DNA of 24,692 bases from Spirochaetaceae bacterium. Lineage in GTDB: Bacteria; Spirochaetota; Spirochaetia; Treponematales; Breznakiellaceae. Made by a program: the position numbers and the translations under genes. The stretch is from NCBI GenBank assembly GCA_031278295.1, contig JAITKQ010000043.1, positions 1-24,692 of the forward strand, read 5' to 3'. The notes below the pieces were generated by a model. The model worked only from the letters and a program-made list of their open reading frames with translations, searched no databases and was not told the DNA's origin. This document shows positions 16,299-21,699 of the stretch, one piece after another. Positions within the stretch are counted from its first letter, which is position 1. Every line of letters starts with the position of its first letter.

Positions 16299-17828
16299 AT
16301 GTCTTCAAACACACTGAAAATCGAACGGGCCGCGCCGCCCCGTGAAAACCGGCTTGAAGCGGGAACCGCGTTCTGCGGGACCTGCGAAGAACTCAGGTCA
16401 AGGATAGGCGTGAAGGGCAAGGCTTGCCTTAACCAGGCCGGTCGCAGTTTTTCACAGAGTTTCGGCTGTCAGTTTACGCTGAGCCTCGCCATCCTGAACA
16501 CGCTGCAAAATACCGTTGTCGTGGTACACGGTCCGGTGGGCTGCGGCTTCTGGTCGGTGGGCGGACTGGGCGCGTCCCGCGGCCAAAAGCGGCTGCGCGA
16601 TCCGGCGGCGCTCTCCCCGATCTGGGTTTCGTCCAACCTGGACGAACACGACGTGATAAACGGCGGCGAAAAAAAACTGCGGGAAGCGGTGATCTACGCG
16701 GACCGCGAATTCCACCCGGAAGCCATAGTCGTGGCCAGCTCCTGCGTTCCCGCCCTGATCGGGGACGATACGGACGCAATCCTGGAAAGCCTCCAGCAGG
16801 ACGTATCGGCGGAACTGGTATCGGTAAACTGCGAAGGCTTCAAGACGCGCCTGATGGCCACCGCCTACGACGCCGTGTACAACGGCATCCTGAAAAACCT
16901 CAGCTCCCGCCGTATCGAGCGGGAAAGCTATGCCGCGGGCGACAAGCTGGACGATCTGCTGTGGGACTACAAAAAAACCCATACCGTGAACGTGTGCAAC
17001 GTGGGTTCCATGGGGCGGGCCGACGAGCTTGAACTCCAGCGCCTGCTGAACGCGCTGGAGCTTAACGTCAACTTCCTGCCCTGCTATACCCGCCCCCGGG
17101 ACTTCCGCCGCGTCCTGGACGCGGCGCTAAACGTAAGCATCTGCGCCACCCACGACGACTACTACCTTAGACACGTCAAGGAACATTTCGGCATCCCTTA
17201 CATCATAGGGGCGATGCCGGTGGGCAGGAAGTACACCGCCCGCTGGCTGATGGACATCGCCCGATTCTTCAACATCGAGGACAAGGCGGCGGCTTTGATA
17301 GAAAAAGAGGACGCCGCGCTTAACGAGGCGCTGGAACCGTACCGCGCCGCCTTGAATGGCAAGCGCGCCTACATCTCCGGCGGCGAGATCCGTATCTTTG
17401 CAACGGGCGAGCTGCTACGGGATCTCGGCTTCGAGATAAGCGGGTACAAGGCGCACCATGTTGACGAATTTATGAAGCCGTTCATTGAGGAGGACGGCGA
17501 AGGCCCGGGCAACACCTTTATCAACGTGGCCTCCCAGCAGCCCTTTGAACAGGCAAACATTGTCAGGCGGCTGAAACCCGATGTGCTGGTGATCCACACA
17601 GGGAGCGGCAACATCACCGCCAAACATGGAATTCCCGTTTTCCCGCTCTTCCTCCCGGCCAACAATTATATGGGCTATTCCGGCGCGTTTGAGGTGGCGT
17701 ACCGGCTTAAACGGGTAATCTCCAACGCTCAGTTCAACAGGAACATGAGCAGGTACCGCCCGCTGCCCTACCGCGCGGAATGGTACGGGAAGGACGTATG
17801 GAGCTACATCAAGCCCTCCGGCGGGTAG
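16299..17828 (+). CDS. Nitrogenase-like component 1, alpha-type (NifD/NifE-like) subunit
   Basis: 509 aa. P-cluster-type cysteines: Cys57 (SFGCQFTL), Cys82 (HGPVGCGFWS) and Cys149 (SSCVPALIGDD, the NifE-like form). The cofactor cysteine of NifD (Cys275) aligns with Cys282 in LNVSICATHDDYYLRHVKEHFGIP. NifD His195 and Gln191 align with Tyr190 and Met186 in CEGFKTRLMATAYDAVYNG. The C-terminal segment that carries NifD His442 reads GIPVFPLFLPANNYMGYSG, with no histidine after KHG. A CxxC (Cys26, Cys29) and Cys43 lie near the N-terminus. A P-type cluster and a cofactor held differently from FeMo-co are expected, with a substrate other than N2 (inference). CAGGAG lies six bases before the ATG. It is the last gene of the operon. 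Confidence 0.87.
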   Translation: MSSNTLKIERAAPPRENRLEAGTAFCGTCEELRSRIGVKGKACLNQAGRSFSQSFGCQFTLSLAILNTLQNTVVVVHGPVGCGFWSVGGLGASRGQKRLRDPAALSPIWVSSNLDEHDVINGGEKKLREAVIYADREFHPEAIVVASSCVPALIGDDTDAILESLQQDVSAELVSVNCEGFKTRLMATAYDAVYNGILKNLSSRRIERESYAAGDKLDDLLWDYKKTHTVNVCNVGSMGRADELELQRLLNALELNVNFLPCYTRPRDFRRVLDAALNVSICATHDDYYLRHVKEHFGIPYIIGAMPVGRKYTARWLMDIARFFNIEDKAAALIEKEDAALNEALEPYRAALNGKRAYISGGEIRIFATGELLRDLGFEISGYKAHHVDEFMKPFIEEDGEGPGNTFINVASQQPFEQANIVRRLKPDVLVIHTGSGNITAKHGIPVFPLFLPANNYMGYSGAFEVAYRLKRVISNAQFNRNMSRYRPLPYRAEWYGKDVWSYIKPSGG

Positions 17829-17830
17829 AC

Positions 17831-17866
17831 ACGCGCCGTCCGTGCTTGGCGGCACAGGGCGCGTTT
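17831..17866 (+). terminator. Candidate terminator of the cysK / nitrogenase-like operon
   Basis: acgcgcc (17831-17837) pairs perfectly with ggcgcgt (17858-17864). The 20-nt interior can itself fold partly (ccg / cgg). It begins 3 nt after the stop codon, but the T-run is only three bases, so it is weak as an intrinsic terminator. Confidence 0.4.
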
Positions 17867-17892
17867 ACGTGGTGAGGAGCAAGGGCGGCGAT

Positions 17893-17906
17893 CCCCCCCC
17901 CCCCCC
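17893..17906. repeat. C14 homopolymer tract between convergent genes
   Basis: Fourteen consecutive C between the end of the nitrogenase-like gene and the end of the TPR-DUF2971 gene. On the minus strand it reads cacggatcaata followed by G14, similar to cacggata-G14 at 20244-20265. Confidence 0.9.
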
Positions 17907-17953
17907 TATTGATCCGTGGACGTGGACAAAGATACTTACCTTTTGACAGACGT

Positions 17954-19699
17954 TTACCGCCACTCTATCTTTGACTGTTGTACGTTTTTCACGGCAGCGT
18001 ATTTATACCGGAAACGGTCGCGCCATTTTAACCACGTGATTTTATCCACTTTGGGGCCCATATACACTTCAACGTATTCTTCTTCGGGGCCGTCATCCTC
18101 TTCATCGGGCTCTTGAAACAGGATCGCTTCCGTTTCGATATACACCCCGTCCTCCTCTGTCTGTTTGATATATTTCCTGAAGGCGGCCTCCTTCCATGAA
18201 GTGATACAGACAAGGCGGTATTCGTTTTCATGCCGGTACTCCTCGCCCTTTATCAGGGCGGCAACCGGAACAAAGAGCCGCGCCAGTAATTCAACAAGGG
18301 TTTCGTCTTTAAAATCGGCCCTCTTAAACTCTTCAAGACATCCCGCGATTTCGCCTACGCTGTCCCGGTTGTACCGGATCTTGAACAGGCCAAGCAGTTC
18401 CAGGGGAATAGGCTGGCCCGCCTCTTCCTCGTCATCGGGTTTCGCGGTCCCGGCGTTTATCATGAGGCTGATGGGCTCCGGAGTTCCCCTGCCTTTATCG
18501 ACAAGGGGAGCCGGAACGCCGACGGAGACTCCGCGCCCGTTATCGGCGTAAGAGCTGTCCCACATCACCAGCTTGTCCTCGTTGCCGGTAAAAGACCGGA
18601 TAAATATAATGTCCCTGTTACCGGTCTCCTTTTCCTGTATTTTTTCAAGATACGCTTTTAACTCTTTCGTATTCGCGCTTTCTTTAAGACAGGTAAAAAA
18701 AGTCGTACCCTCGTTGGGATCGTTCAGGTACGATACCGGGGAAAGGCGCAGGCACCGGTTTTCAAACATCGCCCGCAACGCCGGCATGGTGGTATACTGA
18801 TACAGTATCACTGGCCTGCCGTCTTCGTCGCTATCCGCGTCGTAACATCCCTTCCATAACCTAAAAACCGCGTTCACCAGCTTTTTATACTTTTTTCCGA
18901 TAAACCCCTCTTTTATAAACGAAGCGATTATCCACGGGAAAAAATGGGGAACTTTTTTTAACGCTTCTTCCGGATAATCCCATATAAAGTCCAGGTTTTC
19001 GCTGTTTTTAATGATAACACCGACAACCCATTGAGTTTTGGCAATGACATCGCGGGCATCGCTCTGCTGTATATATTCAAAACATTTAATTTCGTCCTGA
19101 AAAGCCTTGTCATATTTTTCTTCTCTACAAAACAACAAACTCCGATTATAATAAGCCGCCGCGTCATCCGGCTTTAATCCTATGGCCCGGCTTAAATCAT
19201 CAACGGCTTTGCCGTGTTTCCCCATGCGGCCATACGCTGTGCCGCGATTATAATAAGCCTCCGCGTCATCCGGCTGTAACTCAATGGCCCGGCTGTAGTC
19301 CTCAACGGCCTTGCCGTGTTTCCCCATGCGGCCATACGCGATGCCGCGATTATGATAAGCCAGCGCGTCATCCGGATTTAACTCAATGGCCCGGCTGTAA
19401 TCCTCAAGGGCCTCGCCGTGTTCTTTTTTCTTGTTATAAATGTTTCCCCGCCGTACCAGCGCTTCGGGCATTTCAGGCTTTAATTTCAATATCTGGTCGA
19501 CATATTCCCGGCTTTCATCGTGTTTGTTTAATTTCTGCAAAGCCTGCGCTTTCTTTAGCAGGGCCCTTATCTTTTGGTCCCCGTCCGCGTTTTGCCCGGC
19601 AAGGGTGGAATCGGCTTCGCGGATAATTTCTTCCAACTCCCCGTCGGTAATATCCATGACTCGGATAAGGTTATCGAGGTCTTCGTTGTATCGGGACAT
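17954..19699 (-). CDS. TPR-repeat protein with C-terminal DUF2971 domain
   Basis: 581 aa from the ATG at 19699, chosen because GGAGG lies five bases upstream; the in-frame ATG at 19711 contains that ribosome site within its own first codons. A TATAAT word at 19728-19723 fits a start point near 19716. Residues ~40-230 hold about five TPR units; three are near-identical (YNRGTAYGRMGKHGKAVEDY, SRAIELxPDDA). A helical linker follows, then DUF2971 (about 298-560): LYQYTTMPALRAMFENRCLRLS, LNDPNEGTTFF, later EYRLVCI. No signal peptide, so cytoplasmic. The biochemical role of DUF2971 is not established; TPRs suggest a protein partner. It is a single gene without operon partners, next to an RAYT remnant and two homopolymer tracts. 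Confidence 0.85.
   Translation of the reverse strand: MSRYNEDLDNLIRVMDITDGELEEIIREADSTLAGQNADGDQKIRALLKKAQALQKLNKHDESREYVDQILKLKPEMPEALVRRGNIYNKKKEHGEALEDYSRAIELNPDDALAYHNRGIAYGRMGKHGKAVEDYSRAIELQPDDAEAYYNRGTAYGRMGKHGKAVDDLSRAIGLKPDDAAAYYNRSLLFCREEKYDKAFQDEIKCFEYIQQSDARDVIAKTQWVVGVIIKNSENLDFIWDYPEEALKKVPHFFPWIIASFIKEGFIGKKYKKLVNAVFRLWKGCYDADSDEDGRPVILYQYTTMPALRAMFENRCLRLSPVSYLNDPNEGTTFFTCLKESANTKELKAYLEKIQEKETGNRDIIFIRSFTGNEDKLVMWDSSYADNGRGVSVGVPAPLVDKGRGTPEPISLMINAGTAKPDDEEEAGQPIPLELLGLFKIRYNRDSVGEIAGCLEEFKRADFKDETLVELLARLFVPVAALIKGEEYRHENEYRLVCITSWKEAAFRKYIKQTEEDGVYIETEAILFQEPDEEDDGPEEEYVEVYMGPKVDKITWLKWRDRFRYKYAAVKNVQQSKIEWR
19142..19440 (-). repeat. Near-identical ~102-bp tandem units encoding TPRs
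   Basis: The DNA word block cggctgtaactcaatggccc / ctcaacggccttgccgtgtttc / cccatgcggccatacgc recurs with few changes at ~102-nt spacing (around 19160-19230, 19250-19340, 19360-19430), implying recent duplication of 34-residue TPR units. Confidence 0.8.
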
Positions 19700-19722
19700 T
19701 GATTCCTCCATATAAGCGGGTA

Positions 19723-19728
19723 ATTATA
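19723..19728 (-). promoter_or_regulatory. -10 element (TATAAT) of the TPR-DUF2971 gene
   Basis: A perfect TATAAT on the minus strand, 23 nt upstream of the chosen ATG at 19699. No good -35 at 16-18 nt was found, so this is only a partial promoter. Confidence 0.4.
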
Positions 19729-19929
19729 ACCGGATAATTTAACGGCGCCCCGCAAGGGTCTGCGCTATATGCACGTTTCGTTCTGAGACTATACTTTTTT
19801 CAAGGCATACTGACAAGACGAGCGTCCCAAAGGGCCGCGAGTAGGGAATTATCCCGTTTGTCCCTTGATGATTCGCTGCGGTTTCGTGCCCCGCTTTTAA
19901 AGCAAAACCCGCCTTAAAGGACAAATGTT

Positions 19930-20304
19930 ATGTATGCGGCAGTTACGTTTGTTAAAGCGGGGGTGCGGTGCGAAATCCGCACCCGCGTCAACAAGCGCGA
20001 AGCCCTGTTCCGCCGGCGCAAGGCTTTGAAGATGTTTGACAGGGTTTTTGGCGAGACAAAGCTGCGTTTTGTTTTCGAGATTCGTCTTTACAGCCTTGCG
20101 GATGACAGGCTTACATTTTTGATCAAACCGGCAGACGGCATGGGGCTTCCGGCCATAATGAAGTGGCAGAAGCCGAGTGTTCGCCCAAGGGGACAACCAT
20201 GCGGACGGCAGGATCGGGCATATCCGGGGTGCCAGGTACTGGTCACGGATAGGGGGGGGGGGGGGCCGCCGGGGGAGGCGGGGGAAACGGGGAGCCGGGG
20301 CTGA
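19930..20304 (+). pseudogene. RAYT (REP-associated Y1-type transposase-like) gene, frameshifted
   Basis: Frame 1 from the ATG at 19930 reads VRCEIRTRVNKREALFRRRKAL, LRFVFEIRLYSLADDRLTFLIKPADGMGLPAIMKWQK, which matches the N-terminal half of RAYT proteins of treponeme type. Near 20165-20180 homology moves to frame 2: VFAQGDNHADGRIGHIRGARYWSRI, the conserved C-terminal RAYT block. The G14 tract comes next, and frame 1 then gives GGPPGEAGETGSRG, like the usual GEPPEEAGE tail. The HUH pair expected near LADDRLTFLIKP (family NHxH) is missing. One frameshift plus a homopolymer make it a probable pseudogene. It likely derives from the enzyme family linked to mobilisation of REP-like palindromes, fitting the many palindromes here. 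Seen: both homology blocks. Inferred: inactivity. Confidence 0.72.
20252..20265 (+). repeat. G14 homopolymer tract inside the RAYT pseudogene
   Basis: Fourteen consecutive G directly after codons for YWSRI. Its length decides which frame joins the last RAYT block to the following GPPGEAGE-like tail. Confidence 0.95.
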
Positions 20305-20330
20305 GGGGACATCGGGGACTGGGGTCAGGC
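20252..20330 (+). other. Dense G-tract array (G-quadruplex-prone)
   Basis: After the G14 run come further tracts of four or five G separated by 2-8 nt: ccgccggggg, aggcggggg, aaacgggg, agccgggg, ctgagggg, acatcgggg, actgggg. At least eight tracts of four or more G lie on one strand within 80 nt. Confidence 0.8.
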
Positions 20331-20345
20331 CCCTTTATAAAGGAG
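20297..20345 (+). repeat. REP-like palindrome at the 3' end of the RAYT remnant
   Basis: gggactggggtcaggcccc followed by tttataaagg sits just past the RAYT stop (20304). A GGGGTCAGGCCCC-type palindrome is typical of sequences flanking RAYT genes (established association of the family). Confidence 0.55.
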
Positions 20346-20731
20346 CAGGGACGCCCGCCCGCGCTCCTCCTCCTATCCCCGCCGCCCCCGCCCCCGGATA
20401 GCGGCCCGTACCGGCCCCGCGTTCCGCGTCATCCGCCATTTTCACCCCGTGCCGTCCTGAAACAGCCGGAAACCCCGAATTTCCGGCCAATTTAGCCAAG
20501 GAGCGGGAAGCTTTATGCCGTAAACCGGTTTACACGCCGCCGTCGCCTTGCACTACCCCCGTGATTTGGCTTATAGTTTTCATGGCGAAGGCTCTGCCGG
20601 TTGATGGTTTTTAACCTGCAATCTTAAATCAGGTTTCCCTCGTCTTTCCCATTCTTTCAGGGAGTTTTGGAACAGCCTCATCTACGGATAGCTCCCTGTT
20701 TATGGTATTCTGTCTTCACGCGAGGAACAAT
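20346..20731. other. Noncoding region with two palindromes and an operator-like repeat
   Basis: No supported gene. It holds a C-rich stretch (20363-20400) complementary in composition to the G array. It also has an 8-bp hairpin gccggaaa / tttccggc (20465-20487), a perfect 14-bp palindrome gtaaaccggtttac (20520-20533), and aacctg-11 nt-caggtt (20613-20635) about 100 nt upstream of the PAP2-like gene. TTGATG (20601-20606) is a possible -35, but no good -10 follows. Confidence 0.6.
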
Positions 20732-21574
20732 TTGCGGATTTCTTGTCAAAAAACGATAGCATTTTTGATCGCTCTCTTTTTGATTTTTCCTTTGCGGGCA
20801 GGCGCGGAAGAACGCGATTCCACCGAAATATCCGTTTCGAAACTGTTTCACGGCATTGGGAAAAACTTCGTCAACAGCCTGTTGTTTAACGACGGCTTGA
20901 ATTTTATCACATCGGCAATGGGGACTTATGTGATTGTGGACAGCGGTTTCGACTGGCAATACAACCGCTTTGTATACAACCGCAAGGCACTGGCATACAG
21001 CGGCTACCCCGCGCTATTCATTGGGTACGTAATGCCCTTCGCACTGCCGGTGGGTTTTTATGTTTTTGGGCGCGGTAAGATGGATCGAAAATTACAGACC
21101 GCGGGTCTGGCGCTGGGTCAATCGCTGATCCTTTCAATCGGGTACAGTTCGGTGCTAAAAGGTATCACCGGCAGAGCATCGCCCGGAGTTGCCGATATAC
21201 TTGATCACAACAGAAGTTATGACACGGAAGATTACAGCCGCGAGTTTGAATGGGGATTCGGGAAAAAAGGTTTTATAGCGGGCTGGCCGTCCGGTCATAC
21301 AATGAATGCGTTTGCCGCTGCCGCCGCGCTGTCCGAAATTTATTACGACAGTATGCTTGTAAAAGCGCTTTCGTACAGTTACGCGGTGTTTATCGGGCTG
21401 GGTGTTTCCTGGTGCGTACACTGGCCCTCAGAGGTTTTCGCGGGCGCGCTGATCGGGTACGCGATCGGCAAGACGGTGGGCCGCAGTTTCAACAAACTAT
21501 TAAACGGTGAACGGGATGGCGGTGTCGCGCTGTACGTTACGCCCGCCATGATAGGTCTCAGAATCAGTATGTAA
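20732..21574 (+). CDS. PAP2-family membrane phosphatase homologue with altered catalytic motifs
   Basis: 280 aa from a TTG start at 20732, preferred because GAGGA lies just upstream (20722-20726) and translation opens with a signal/anchor (CQKTIAFLIALFLIFPLRAGA). An in-frame ATG at 20702 without a ribosome site would add 10 residues. Several membrane helices follow (YPALFIGYVMPFALPVGFYVF, LALGQSLILSIGYSSVL, ALSYSYAVFIGLGVSW). PAP2 lipid phosphatases carry KX6RP, PSGH and SRX5HX3D. Here: KGITGRASP (Arg replaced by Ser), GWPSGHTMNAFAA (intact), and LGVSWCVHWPSE (Arg replaced by Gly, Asp by Glu, His kept). Both phosphate-binding arginines at these sites appear lost, so activity on lipid phosphates is uncertain. 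It converges with the PBP gene across a C14 tract. Confidence 0.82.
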   Translation: MRISCQKTIAFLIALFLIFPLRAGAEERDSTEISVSKLFHGIGKNFVNSLLFNDGLNFITSAMGTYVIVDSGFDWQYNRFVYNRKALAYSGYPALFIGYVMPFALPVGFYVFGRGKMDRKLQTAGLALGQSLILSIGYSSVLKGITGRASPGVADILDHNRSYDTEDYSREFEWGFGKKGFIAGWPSGHTMNAFAAAAALSEIYYDSMLVKALSYSYAVFIGLGVSWCVHWPSEVFAGALIGYAIGKTVGRSFNKLLNGERDGGVALYVTPAMIGLRISM

Positions 21575-21590
21575 GCGGCGGCCACAGATA

Positions 21591-21604
21591 CCCCCCCCCC
21601 CCCC
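21591..21604. repeat. C14 homopolymer tract between convergent genes
   Basis: Fourteen consecutive C, 16 nt after the PAP2-like stop and ~95 nt before the end of the PBP gene. Third tract of exactly 14 in the window. Confidence 0.9.
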
Positions 21605-21699
21605 ATAGCGGCGCTTTGTCGCGCAATGAACCGCCCCGCCCCGCCCCGCAACAGGCCGCTGGTTGACAGGTTTGCGCCTGACAAGGCGAAAGATTCTAT

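Noticed and set aside
16057..16317. 86-aa open frame between the nitrogenase-like genes
   Set aside because: Low-complexity Pro/Gly/Arg translation of hairpin-rich DNA, no ribosome site, and overlaps the start of the next gene in another frame.
14716..17828. True nitrogen-fixing nifDK
   Set aside because: No His195/Gln191 equivalents, no cofactor His, order reversed, short beta N-terminus and no nifH nearby.
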